The notes below the pieces were generated by a model. That model ran no database searches. It had not been told where the DNA came from and was given only the letters and a program-made list of their open reading frames with translations. A stretch of 64,000 bases of DNA from positions 1,178,001 to 1,242,000 of the forward strand of contig JAINUG010000053.1 in NCBI GenBank assembly GCA_029706075.1, written 5' to 3'. The position numbers and the translations under genes are program-made. Below are positions 9,973 to 21,233 of this stretch, one piece after another. This DNA is from Aldrovandia affinis (lineage: Eukaryota > Chordata > Actinopteri > Notacanthiformes > Halosauridae). Each line of letters starts with the position of its first letter. Within the stretch, counting starts at the first letter, position 1.

Positions 9973-10444
9973 ATCAAATATAGTTACTTACTGTTCGTCA
10001 GTTATTGTCTTCGTCGCTTTTCATCAATACTCTCAAACACTGCAGCGCAGAAAATCTTTCCATCTTGAATAAAATTGTATGTCTGTATAAAATCTTGCTT
10101 CAAATTGTCGGGACAGTTTATGTGTTTACGCCGGCGTTTTCACACATGGCCCCACGCCCCTCCCCCACCTCCCGAAACTCGCACCTAGTTACCATGTCAA
10201 TAGAAGGGGGGCGTTACTACCAGGTAAAAAGAGAGTAAAAGGCAAAGGTTTACTTTTGGTCTAATTAACCTAATTTAAAAATCCCATTTGATTTGCCAGT
10301 GCTCAAATCGGAAAGTCGCGATTCTAAGGTTTCTGTCAATGTTTTTGTCGCGTGTGTATGATAAAATATCGCGAAGTTAGAAATAGTAATATACTTGTAT
10401 TGCTGCTTGGATCGGCGCCGATCCAGCCGACCTCAGGGGGTTAA

Positions 10445-13162
10445 AAACATATATAGAATCCAAATACTTACCTAATTGTTTTCTAGAAATGGATCAACTC
10501 TTTAAGTCCTGTGTTCCTCTGAAAATAATCTATTTGCTTGATGATAAAAGAGAAAGTTTGATTGAGTCCTCTGCATCCTGCCCAGTGGTGATCACATTGT
10601 ATGAAGTAGACCAACACAGTTACAGTACCGTAACAGATATCAAAGCATTGTGTGTTGGAAGACTTGTCAGTGCATAGGTCAAGATAATGGTTGAGGTTCT
10701 CCTGTGAATGTCCCTTATTTTTCGGCTTTTGCCAACCACTATCTTTCACTTATAATATAGTTTTTTGGTTTTAATAGACCGATGATGTGAAAGCACTGAA
10801 CTCTAGAGCGAGAGAGAGATAATATATGAGGAGCTACCTGCACTGCACTATTGGTGCTGTCATAACAGAGTCAAACAGAAAACCATAAGTGCTAACAATA
10901 TGTACACTCTAAAAAACATTCAGAGGGTTAGTAAATAAAGCTAAAAATGAACAAGTAATTTCAGCATAAATAAATCAGTTTACATTTACTTGAAATAGTG
11001 AGTTCAGACAAAATGAAAATCTTTTTTTATCTTGAAGCATTATTATGTCCAGTTTGAATGCACAATCAATTGGAGCTCAACAACACACAAATATTGAGTT
11101 GGGTCAATGAAAATATCTGGTTGACTGTCACATCTGTGCGTGTCAGGTGCTAGCTTTACATTATGTATTCCTAATCGTACCTGCTGACACTAGTACAAGG
11201 AATTGTTTTCATTGATGCTAAACTAACGTGTCCGCCATATTGTTTGTTAGTAGCAGTTGCTACTTCCTGTATGTAGTGTAGCCACTAAGGTAATATCCCA
11301 TAGACCTTTGCGAATGCTACAAGTATTATTTATTATCTAGTTATGTTCATGCTGTAATACTTGTGCAATTGTGGAATGCAGTTTGTATGAAAGTTTATCT
11401 CCCCTGTTACGGAGGGTTATTGTATGTGTATTGTACCATTGTGCACCATGATGGTAGGTGTATGTGTAAATGGTGACCCCCATGCGTTTGTCATGTTTCT
11501 GTGTAGATTCAGATGTTGCAGAAAATCATGTTAGTGGTACTTAATTTAGTTGTGTTAGTCTAACAAAATTATGAAATTAATATTAAGTAGGTTGAACTTC
11601 ATTTATCTTTCAGGTGTTGAAAAAAATCATGTTGGTGGTGTTTAATTTAGTTGTGTTAGTCTGACAATGATAGGTTCATAGAATTGACTTAATAATACCT
11701 GTTGGGATTATTTGAAAAGATGCATGGAAATTGTTACCTCAAATTTTGAAAGTAGATCCAGTATATTCTTTTTTTAAATGTATACTTTGTGTTTGTTATG
11801 CAAGAAATTCTCATTTCAAGTAAAGTAGAATCTAAAAATATGCCAGAGGAAATGACAAAACTTTGTTAGACACATTCTCACCTTTCATATGGTGCCTAAC
11901 TAAGAAGACACCTTTTTTTACAGCCTTCCTTTTTAGAACCAAGCATATTTTGACAATAATATACAATCTTGTCTTCATGTCTGAATAAATCACATACATT
12001 GAAGAAGAAAGCTAACTGTGATAGAGTAGTTCTGTGTGACAGTTGAGGTAAGCCGCATTTTGAGGGAATGTTTGAATCTCTGCAATTCAGCATTCTGGGA
12101 GCAAGTACACAGGGTGAAAAGATGTAAAAAATATTTTTACACACTCTGTCAGGGGGCTGGAGGGCAAACAGTGGCAAGTAATTAGTTAATCATTTCAAGT
12201 CAACTAGTCATCTCTTTTCAATGCCCATTGTCTAGGTCAATTACCCACCACATATAACACGTGTGTGGGTGCTTTGCACCTGCTGCAAAATCAGACAGAT
12301 AGCAAATGGCTGGGGCATGTGAGATCAATCACAGACACAGACTGCAGTAAGGACATCAGCTGTCAGTACAGGAGACTGACGGACTGACCTTTGCCCGTCC
12401 CCTCCATCAGGTTAGAGGCCATGTTTAATTTTATTCAACGGATGTCACAAACTGTGGCACAGGACATTCAGGGCATTCTCTACCCTTTTTGTTACCTGCA
12501 GTGGGAAGTTGGCAAAGTCAGAAGCAGTGGCTCAGCAGAGGGCTAACAAGACAAAAGACATTATTTATCAAGGTAGCTCCTTGCTTGGGCCTACAGTGTG
12601 GCAATGGAGCCATTGTTCAAGATGGGGAGGCATGATTTGTGGGTCAGGGCCCCCAGACTCCTTCCTCTTCTCTCATGTCCTTACATGTCACACTGCATCA
12701 TTCATGCTCCATTACCCTGGTAATTAGTGACACTCGGTGGCTGGCCAACAAAGTGAGGCCCACAGGCATGAATTGGGACTAGTGAACATTTCTACTCATG
12801 GACAAAGATGTAGTAAATTCTCTTACTTGGGTGCCGCGAGGGTGCAGTGTACCTGTTGGGAATCCTGTCAGGTTTCCTTTGGGGTCATTGGTGGTAACGC
12901 TGGCCTCTGCTACCTGACAGCTCTGCTTGTCCCAGATCTAATTTATTCTGACTAATATTAACAGAGAGACCTTTGCCTGTGAGTTCCATGTAGTATAAAC
13001 CTAGGTTGACTTTCAAATTGTTTAGAATACAAATAGAGAAGATTTTCACAATGTTACTGCAGTAGTTGATTAAGCTACGTTATATGACAATAAATAAATC
13101 TCAGTTCATATTTAGGAGGCATAACACATTTTTGATATTGTATCAAAATAAGAAACATAACA
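10445..13162. other. Intergenic sequence with one short tandem duplication
   Basis: I see no exon or known element. A motif of about 57 bp (ATCATGTTAGTGGTACTTAA... ending TTAGTCTAACAA) occurs at 11513-11563 and again, diverged, at 11611-11667. The block at 10900-11120 (ACACTCTAAAAAA start, many TTTACTT words) has the texture of a decayed DNA transposon, but I could not define its ends. Confidence 0.4.
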
Positions 13163-13164
13163 TA

Positions 13165-14660
13165 CAGTGGATAAAACAAATCTACACACCCTTATTGAAA
13201 TTGCAGGTTTTTGTGATGTAAAGCCTGAAATCAAGATAAATCATGTCAGACCTTTTTTCACCTTTAATGTGACCTTTCAAGTGAAAAACAAATAGACAAT
13301 TTTAAGGAAAAAATTGCCCTACAATACCCTGGTTGCATAAGTGTGCACACCCTTTTATAATGGGGCTGTAGCTGTGTTCAGAGTTAACCAATCACATTCA
13401 AAATCATGTTCAAAGGTAATTAACATACACCTGCCAGCAATGAAAGTGATTCTGATTAACCTCAAATAAAGATCAGCTGTTCCTGTAGGATTCCCTTGAA
13501 GTTTTCTTGGTTGCATCCTACTGGGACAGCCATGGTCCGCAAGGAGCTTACAAAACATCTACGGGATCTCATTGTTGAAAGATACCAATCAGGAGATGAG
13601 TATAAAATAATTTAAAAGGCACTACATGTGCCATGGAACACTGTGAAGACTATCATTGATAAGTGGAGAAAATGTGGCACCACAGGGACATTGCCAGGAT
13701 CAGGATGTCCCTCCAAAGTTGATGAGAGGACAAGGAGAAAACTTATTAGGGAGGCAACCAAGAGGCCTACGGCAACATTAAAGGAGCTGCAGGAATTTCT
13801 GTCAGGAACTGGTCACTCCCTTCATGTGATAACAATCTCCTGTATTCTGCACATGTCTGGGCTATGGGGTAGGGTGGCAAGACGGAAGCCATTTCTCACA
13901 AAAAATAACATCCAAGCCCGTCTAAATTTTGCAAAAAAATCACCCCAAACCATGCGGTAAAATGTCTTATGATGAGACCAAGTTTGAACTTTTTGGCCTT
14001 AATTCTAAAATATATGTTTGGCGCAAAAACAACACAGCTCATCACCCAAAGAACACCATACCTACTATGAAGCATGGTGGTGGCAGCATCATGCTTTGGG
14101 GCTGCTTCTCTTCAGCTTGGACAGGGCATCTAGTCAGGATAGAGGGGATAATGAATAGCTCCAAATATCAAGATATTTTGGCACAAAACCTGCTGGCCTC
14201 TGTCAGAAAGCTGAAGATGAAGAGGAATTTCACCTTCCAACATGATAACAATCCAAAGCACACATCCAAGTCAACCAAGGAATGGATTCAAAAAAGGAAG
14301 ATTAAAGTCTTGGAATGGCCCAGTCAGAGCCCAGACCTCAATCCCATTGAAAACCTGTGGAATGACCTAAAGAGGACTGTGCACAGGAGATCCCCTCGCA
14401 ATTTGATGGAGCTTGAACTTTTTGGCAAGGAATAGTGGGATAGAATTGCAGGTGTGCGAAGTTGATAGAGACTTATTCAAAAAGACTCACTGCTATCATA
14501 CAAGCAAAAGGTGCTTCCACAAAATATTAGTTTAAGGGTGTGCACACTTATGCAACCAGGGTATTGTAGGGTTTTTATTTTCAATAATTTTCCTAAAACA
14601 AATTTACATCACAAAAACCTGCAATTTCAATAAGGGTGTGTAGACTTTTTATATGCACTG
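13165..14660 (+). mobile_element. Tc1-like transposon, 1496 bp
   Basis: Flanked by TA on both sides (13163-13164 and 14661-14662). Outer terminal repeats include CTACACACCCTTATTGAAAT and the segment up to TTTTTGTGATGTAAA. A second, inner inverted pair of about 38 bp lies at 13317-13354 and 14534-14571 (CCCTACAATACCCTGG...). This gives the inverted-repeat/direct-repeat arrangement of many fish Tc1 elements. It contains the transposase remnant described separately. The element appears complete in length but inactive. Confidence 0.9.
13532..14435 (+). pseudogene. Tc1-like DD34E transposase, inactivated
   Basis: Cut-and-paste transposase of the Tc1/mariner superfamily. The ATG at 13532 starts MVRKELTKHLRDLIVERYQ, the paired-type DNA-binding domain. 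A TAA at 13613-13615 interrupts it. The frame reopens through WNTVKTIIDKWRKCGTTGTLPGSGCPSK and the linker to about 13957, then a frameshift leads into the catalytic part. All three catalytic residues are visible: Asp in [10 protein letters not shown] (13971), Asp in [10 protein letters not shown] (14244) and Glu in NPIENLW (14349). The last two are separated by 34 residues, the DD34E spacing. One stop and one frameshift make it non-functional. The length otherwise matches the usual 340 or so residues. Confidence 0.9.
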
Positions 14661-14662
14661 TA

Positions 14663-15514
14663 AGTGCAAATATACACATTATTGATTAGGAATATGGAAT
14701 CTGCACATGCTAGGGTAGTGCTAGGTTTGACCCATCATCCCTTTCAGATTTAATTGTCATTAATGGCAATAAAACCATTCAGCTTTGTGGAATGATTATA
14801 ACTATTTCCCGCAAAAATGGGTGTTGAAATTGGCATTGAAATTAATTATATTTCGACACCTATTTTTTCAGATAAGTTCCTTTAGAATGATGTTTTCATA
14901 ACAACCAAGAGACAGATTTCACACATCTATTTTGGAGAGCAAAGCAGCAGTGAAAGGGAGGCATATCTGCCATTTTGCTCTCTCTGTCCCAAGGACAAAA
15001 GGAAGACCACTGCCTGCTGGCATCTTCTCATTTATACAGATACTCTCTCTTTTCCGTCAAATATTATTTTAAAATGGTACTGGCAATACCATTGTCCTCT
15101 TATCCATTCTAAACAAACTGATTTAGTCCGCTGTGAATACTGTTTCATTTTGGGCCTTACCATACTCTTGCAATTGTTTCAAAGCAAAATGACATGCACA
15201 TATATTATGTGCCAGAGCCCTCACCCACTACATGTACCTTACTCCTGGTCACAAGTTAAAAGTGATTACTGACTCCTCATATTCTGCTGTACCGCAGTGC
15301 TGCTCTCAAAGGTTTCTACTACAGTCACAGTTTTCAATAATAATATGCTTTCTAATGCATTACTCCTCAATTGTTATCCTGCTATTCTAGCTATACATTG
15401 CGCCTGTACTTCTACCCTCTGCACCCTCATTTTCAATATTATAAATAAAGAAGAACTGGGTAGTGTTCTCTTAAAACCACAATTATGGCCTGTGCTTAAA
15501 ACTTCAGGCTGAGA
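14663..15514. other. Intergenic sequence, no gene seen
   Basis: Unique-looking sequence between the Tc1 element and the inverted-repeat element that follows. No coding or RNA feature was recognised. Confidence 0.35.
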
Positions 15515-15850
15515 GAAAAATATTGTGGCAACTATTTGCATCAGCTTTTTTGACTATTCTGGACAAGACCAGTTTTTGTATGATATACTTAGCTTTTAAT
15601 GCTGATAAAACAATTTGGTTTTAATTATAACAGGTCATTGCTGTTAGTTGGATCTACCTTTTTTTCCCAGAACTGCCATTTCTAAGTTTGTTTTATTTTA
15701 TTTATCTGATTAATTACTTCTCTTTTCGAACTAGATAAGCATGGTATTCAGGTCCATGAAAAGTATATTATTTAACTTCCTGACATTATTTTTTTCTTGA
15801 AAATCTACTCAAAAAGCTGATGCAAATGGCTTCCACAATTTTCTTTTGTA
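15515..15850. mobile_element. Possible miniature element with terminal inverted repeats
   Basis: ATTGTGGCAACTATTTGCAT at about 15520 faces its near complement ATGCAAATGGCTTCCACAAT ending near 15840. The arms extend to about 33 bp with about 28 matches, separated by roughly 270 bp of non-coding sequence. No clear target duplication was read. It lies directly before the CR1-like element. Confidence 0.35.
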
Positions 15851-15929
15851 AAAAATGTTTGTCACACTACCACCTGCATAAAAATAAACAAAACCTGGAA
15901 AAACGCCCAGCATTCACTTTATTATTATT

Positions 15930-17290
15930 TGATCACATTCATTCAAGGTTCAAAAAGAAAATTAAGCTTCCGAGTACTTCCAATATATAAGAAGGGGGAC
16001 CATACTGGCCCAGGGAACTATAGGCCTGTCAGTTTAACTTGCATTGTATGTAAAATGCTGAAATGTATTATTAGGGATAAGTTGGAATCATTCTTGAAAA
16101 ATAATTGTATTTTAAGAGAGAGCCAACATGGTTTTCTCAAAGGGAGGTCACGCCTAACAAACCTGGACTTTTTTGAAGAGGCTACAAAGTGTGTTGACCT
16201 GAACCATGTTATGGTATTATATATTTGGACTTTCAGAAAGCATTTGACAAAGTACCATATGAGAGGCTCATTGCTAAAATGAATTCAGTAGGAATTGCAG
16301 GAGTAGTTTCAGAGTGGGTTCATAATTGGCTGCAAGGGCAAATACAAAGAGTAACAGTAGGTGGGGCCATATCTGACCTCGGTGCTGTGGGCAGTGGTAC
16401 TGGGACCTCTGCTCTTCCTTATTTACATAAATGATCTTGATATGGACGTTAGGAGCAAAATAGTTAAATCTGCAGATGATACTAAACTTGGGGGTTTGGC
16501 AAACAGTTTGGAATCGACTGAAGTAATCCAAGATGATTTAAACAAAATCCAAGAATGGGCAGGTACATGGCAGATGACATTCAATATTGCTAAATGTAAA
16601 GTTATTCATGTGGGAAATAAAAACATTAGACAGGAGTATTTTATGGGAGGAGAAAAGTTAGTAGGTGTTCAATTTGAAAAAGACTTGTAGTTGATCAAGG
16701 CCTATCTGCATCAAAGCAGTGTGCTACAGTAGTGAAAAATGCCAACAGGATGCTGGGATACATAGCAAAATGTATTGAGTATAAATCAAAGGAGGTTATA
16801 TTCATGTTATATAATGCCTTTGTCAGACCTCACTTAGAATACTGTGTGCAGTTCTGGGCACCGCACTGCAAGAAAGATATAGAAGCTCTTGAAAAAGTTC
16901 AAAGAAAGGCAACTAAACTGATACCTGGCATGAAAGGTAAAAGTTATGATAGACTTAAGGCACTCAATCTATTTAAGCTTAGCAAACAGAGACTTAGGGG
17001 GGATTTGATTGAGGTTTTAAAATTCCTAAAAGGGATTAACAAATTGAAATACCAAAGATTTTTTAAGAGGGGTCAGCAGAACAAGAGGCCACAGGTGGAA
17101 ATTAGTTAAAGGCAAATTCCACACAGATATTAGGAAGTTTTTCTTTACACAGAGAGTTGTCAATGCCTGGAACAGCTTGCCAGGTCGGGTAGTAGAGGCA
17201 GAAACACTTGGGCTATTCAAGTCCAGGCTAGATGCAGTACTAAATAATCTTTAGATTAGGACATGACAAGCCTAGATGGGTGAATGGCCC
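15930..17290 (+). mobile_element. CR1-like LINE, reverse transcriptase region, decayed
   Basis: A 5'-truncated non-LTR retrotransposon. The reverse transcriptase blocks appear in order in shifting frames: KKGDHTGPGNYRPVSLT (about 15970-16035), SQHGFLKGRS, LDFQKAFDKVPYERL (about 16225), GPLLFLIYINDLD (about 16395-16440) and the catalytic ADDTKLG (about 16475), where the usual phenylalanine before ADD is serine. Thumb-like sequence follows (YNAFVRPHLEYCVQFWAPH). The C-terminal VVNAWNSLPGRVVEAET segment lies at 17155-17210. At least two frameshifts and several stops break it. The motif wording fits the CR1/L3 clade, from memory. The 3' end lies near ATGGCCCGTTCTGTA at 17283. Confidence 0.8.
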
Positions 17291-17638
17291 GTTCTGTATA
17301 TTCAACCCTGTGTGTCATTTTTGTGACAAATATAAGAAAAATGCCATTTAGGCGACACTGCCACCCTGCCAACAAATTTGGGCCAAAGACTGTGACAAAG
17401 AGTAGAAAAAAGTGCACCTTCACTGTGGAAAACAGTGTGCTTTCTCTACTTCAAATAGAAAGGTAAACTTCCAAGTACTCCAGCCTAAGGAGTAGGGGGA
17501 GGGCTAAAGGCTGGGTTTAGGACTGGCTGAAACATTTCCCATTTGAAGGATAATGGACACAAACAGATCTCAAGGTTCAAATACAAATGTAAGAAAAATG
17601 ATATTTAGGCAAGTAATAAGTATTTAACAAAAGTCAAT

Positions 17639-17759
17639 GGGCTGGTTTCCCAGACAAGGATTAAGCCTTGTCTTGGACTTGACATTTTTATAGAGAATCT
17701 CCATTGAAAACATAATTTAGTCCTTGACTAGGCTTAATCCTTGACCAGGAAACCAGCCC
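17639..17759. mobile_element. Short palindromic miniature element
   Basis: GGGCTGGTTTCCCAGACAAG at the left faces CTTGACCAGGAAACCAGCCC at the right. The AAGGATTAAGCC and GGCTTAATCC blocks are also complementary. At 121 bp it could fold into one hairpin. I found no convincing target duplication, so it is classed by structure only. Confidence 0.6.
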
Positions 17760-18044
17760 TGTATGTACAAAGTTATTTCATAACCTTGTCAAGTGACTTA
17801 AGAGATTGGATTTTGGAGGAGGTTGACCCTACATCCAGCTCAAAAATACTTTCTGAAATACCTCTATGGATGCCCCTTAGCATTTTCACCGGTTTGAGAC
17901 CCAACAGATTTTCTACATATGGATATAGTGTTTACAAATATTAATATTACCTACATAAATGCTGTAAAACAAAGCATGGAAATCCACTGGGGTTGTTGGT
18001 AACGCTTTTTTGGCTGACAGCCTAACCTGTAGCTTTCCTTGGAG

Positions 18045-18251
18045 CAGGGGTCTTCAACTCCAGGCCTCGAGGTCCGCTGTGTCTGCAGGTATTTGCTCCA
18101 ACCACGCACTACACCACCTGATTTAGAATAATTAGTTTACCTCCTTGGTCCAGGAGGCGAGCTAATTAGTTAAATCAGGTGGTGTAGTGCGTGGTTGGAG
18201 CAAATACCTGCAGACACAGCGGACCTCGAGGCCTGGAGTTGAAGACCCCTG
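18045..18251. mobile_element. hAT-type MITE with 81-bp perfect arms
   Basis: Starts CAGGGGTCTTCAACTCC and ends with its complement. It is flanked by the 8-bp duplication CCTTGGAG (18037-18044 and 18252-18259). The arms 18045-18125 and 18171-18251 are identical as inverted copies over 81 bp as read, around a 45-bp loop. The 8-bp duplication and CAGGGG ends place it in hAT. Perfect arms point to a recent insertion or to ongoing homogenisation between arms. Confidence 0.9.
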
Positions 18252-18259
18252 CCTTGGAG

Positions 18260-18684
18260 CATATCATGTACCAATCGCATTACACAGATCTAGGAAGAAG
18301 GGTGTTTTCTGTATTCTGGGCAATGATAGGTTCAATTGCCTGCCAATTCAGGTGGTTAAGCAAATCCCTGAGGCGTAATCATTTGAAATGGTAACTCATT
18401 TGCCTATGTTTGGTTTGCCTTGGTTCAGCAGACACAGTCACACTCGCCTGCAGTGTGCCGACGTGCACGGTCACATCACGAAAACCTGTCTGGCAAGATT
18501 CCAGTGTTTACTGCCAGGAAGCCTCAGGTGGTATTTGCCTTCTATGGAATTAGGGAACAATTGAAGCAGCACGGCTGAACTGACAACAGTATAAACAAGT
18601 CGCACAGACGCTCTTAAAGAAACAGGCGAGAATTCATGGAAAACACACAAAATTACAGTCCTTAGAGAATTTGAATGCTTTAAT
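18260..18684. other. Intergenic sequence, no gene seen
   Basis: No feature recognised between the palindromic element and the solo LTR. Confidence 0.35.
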
Positions 18685-18689
18685 ATGTC

Positions 18690-19206
18690 TGTCACATGTG
18701 ACTGCCACGTGACACACCCTGGACGGGGACAGAGCAGTCCAGACACGGAGTGGAGTTTTTTCGGTCTACGGACCAGATTTTTATTTATTTTCTTTTCGGC
18801 GCGTTCTCTGTTCCCACACTGGGCCGAGAACAAGCACCGGGAGCGTAAAATAATAAACACTAATAAACACAAACAAACCCGTTACCCTAGTTGCCACGAA
18901 GCTTTTGGGTAACTAAATGAAAATACCAAAACTAAATTAAACAATATCGAACCGGCTCTTTTTAGTTCAATATTTGCTTTCACTTTTCTTTCGCTTTTCT
19001 TTTGCTTTTCTTTCGTTGTTTTTTTCTTGCTCCTCGGTCTCAAATGCCTCTCCTCTGGTTCCAGCCACCTACTGAAGGGAACAGAGCAGTCTTAAAGCAC
19101 ACAGTTGTAATTATTATAGACAGGACCGGTGTGCGCGCTTACTGCTCTGCCAGTAGGCGTGGCCGCTAATCGTCCTGATTAGCTGCTGAGACCGACGCCT
19201 TCCACA
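18690..19206 (-). mobile_element. Solo LTR, 517 bp, minus strand
   Basis: On the minus strand it starts TGTGGAAGGCGTCGGTCTC and ends CACATGTGACA. Both ends match the 1123-bp LTR at 4543-5665, as does the segment GGTCCGTAGACCGA and ACTCCACTCCGTGTCT. Flanks are ATGTC (18685-18689) and ATATC (19207-19211), a 5-bp duplication with one mismatch. A run of CTTTTCTTTCG words (18980-19015) fills part of the interior. It is a shorter subfamily of the same LTR family, with no internal region. Confidence 0.75.
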
Positions 19207-19211
19207 ATATC

Positions 19212-20322
19212 TTTTTGCTGTTACATGTTGGGGATGAACTGTATGTAATAATTCACCCCTGGCTGAGATGTAATGTATGATAATGAAAAGAACAATAAGT
19301 ACAGTATCAAACAATTTATGATGTTTTTACATTGTCATGTACTTTAAGTGTATACCATAAATATATTCTCACATATTTCATAGGTTTTGATGGTACAGTT
19401 GTGCCCTTAAAACCCTGCCATCAACCATGTCTCTGCAGTATTTTATTGTAAAATTATAAGGCTTTATCTAAGATAGTGTAAAGCAGGTGAAAATTGCTTT
19501 TTTCAGTGGTGGGTGGCATAGGTTAAGGTGTAGATGAGGCCCATCAGGAAGGTGCATGTTTGTGCTATACTTGGAATAGCAGAAAGGACCTCTGCTCCTT
19601 CAGTGGCTGTTTTGACTGGATTGTCAGTGGTTTTGTTTACAAAGATCTTGAGGGTCAGTGAAGTGAAGTCCTCTTGGATTTTAGCGGTATCATCATTGTC
19701 GACTTCCTAAGGGGTTAATGAGCTGGAAAAGTTTCAGGAAGTGGGGGTTATGCCAAAACTAGGCATATGATGTCATCAATGTGCAAAAAATGCTTATATG
19801 GGAAGAGTAGCCTATTAAAGAATAGCTAGAAAACACAAAAAACACTAAACAGAAACATATAAATATGCGTAGGCGTATGTATCGGAATATAAATGCACAC
19901 TTGAGGAAAAACATTTACATTAGCTGGCATATTAACTGATGTTGCGTGCTTGTACCTAGTTTGTCACAACAAAGATGGCGAAATCTGTTGTCTTCCATGA
20001 CATATGGGTATCATTGTACATTTCCAACCTTCCTGTCTGCGCGTAACAATGATTCATGAAATGAAATGAAATTATTCAAGAACCATCAGGTTTAACAAAA
20101 GAGTTTTATAAACCGAGACCACATTAATGCAACATTAGGCCTTTTTCCAGGTGCCATGAAAACAATTAGGCTACGTTGTTTAAACATACCTTCAGATGAA
20201 CTTAGTCCACAACAACGGGTTGGATTCACCTGTTGAGGATATGGTTTGATTAATCTTAGTAAAATCTTAGTAAAAACAATTGACAATGCCACAGAAAATC
20301 TGTTAAGTAGCTAAATACCACA
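19212..20322. other. Intergenic sequence, no gene seen
   Basis: AT-rich, no recognised element or exon. It ends at the start of a SINE. Confidence 0.35.
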
Positions 20323-20549
20323 GGCTGGCAGTGTGGTATAATGGTTAGGGAACTGGGCTTGTAACGTTAAGGTTGTAGGTTCAATCCCCAGGTGGGACAC
20401 TGCTGTTGTACCCTTGAGCAAGGTACTTAACCTGAATTGCTTCAGTAAAATATCCAGCTGTGTAAATGGATTGTATGTAAAGAAATGTAAACTGTAAGTC
20501 GCTCTGGATAAGAGCGTCTGCTAAATGCCTGTAATGTAATGTAATGTAA
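20323..20549 (+). mobile_element. tRNA-derived SINE (V-SINE-like), copy 1
   Basis: The head has RNA polymerase III boxes: an A box in GTGGTATAATGGTTAGGG and a B box GGTTCAATCCC. A central domain (CTGCTGTTGTACCCTTGAGC, AAGGTACTTAACC, CAGTAAAATATCCAGCTG) follows, then the L2-like tail GTAAGTCGCTCTGGATAAGA and a GTAAT repeat end. A near-identical copy is at 45534-45754. The layout of tRNA head, conserved central domain and LINE tail is that of vertebrate V-SINEs. It is a repeat, not a functional tRNA gene. Confidence 0.85.
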
Positions 20550-20596
20550 ACACAATGGATATTTTTCAGTTAATGACCTTAATTCCAATACATTTT

Positions 20597-21233
20597 ATCA
20601 CTCGGACCTGCCGTTTCTCCCTCCACAACATCCGGAGGATCCGACCGTTCCTCACACAAGACGCCACTCAACTCCTGGTCCAGGCCCTGGTGATCTCACG
20701 TCTGGACTACTGCAATTCCTTGCTGACAGGCCTTTCCGACCTGCGCCATCAAGCCATTGCAACTAGTCCAGAACGCTGCCGCTCGTCTGGTGTTCAACTA
20801 GCCGAAGTTCACCCACGTCACCCCTCTACTCTCCATTCTGCACTGGCTCCCCATCGCAGCACGCATCAGATTCAAGTCACTGGTGCTTGGTACTGCTCCC
20901 CCATACCTCCAGTCACTCATCACTCCCTACACACCTCCCAGACCCCTCCGCTCCACCTCCTCTGGTAAACTGACTGTCCCTTCCCTACAGGCGCCTGGCA
21001 GCCGCTCCTCGCGGTCTCGCCTCTTCTCTGTGCTGATCACTCGCTGGTGGAACGACCTTCCACAATCGGTCAGGACCGCGGAATCACTTGCGATCTTCCG
21101 CAAGAGACTCAAAACCCATCTCTTCAGACTCCACTACCACTGAACTCTGTCCATCTAGCTAAATGGTCTTCACCACTGTTTACTTGTTCAACACTATACT
21201 CCAAAAAGAAAAAGAAAAGTTCACTAACTTTTT
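20597..21233 (+). mobile_element. L2 LINE, ORF2 C-terminal part and 3' UTR start
   Basis: Plus-strand L2 fragment. The sequence encodes TRTCRFSLHNIRRIRPFLT, ALVISRLDYCNSLLTGL and, near the end, LFSVLITRWWNDLPQSVR and AIFRKRLKTHLFRLHYH (stop near 21143). It is 5'-truncated just before TRTCR and has frameshifts in the middle (about 20760). The 3' untranslated region is cut off near 21233, where minus-strand L2 sequence begins. Compare 4218-5760, which continues to the natural tail. Confidence 0.75.

Larger units (their letters stand above)
8928..10440. mobile_element. piggyBac-like non-autonomous element
   Basis: Bounded by TTAA on both sides (8924-8927 and 10441-10444). The terminal inverted repeats are CCCTCTGAGGTC on the left and, read on the minus strand, CCCCCTGAGGTC on the right. 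TTAA duplication with CCC...GGG ends is the hallmark of piggyBac transposons. No transposase is visible. The 1.5-kb interior includes a 5' LTR fragment (9422-9744) and a duplicated segment (9742-9972). Confidence 0.7.
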
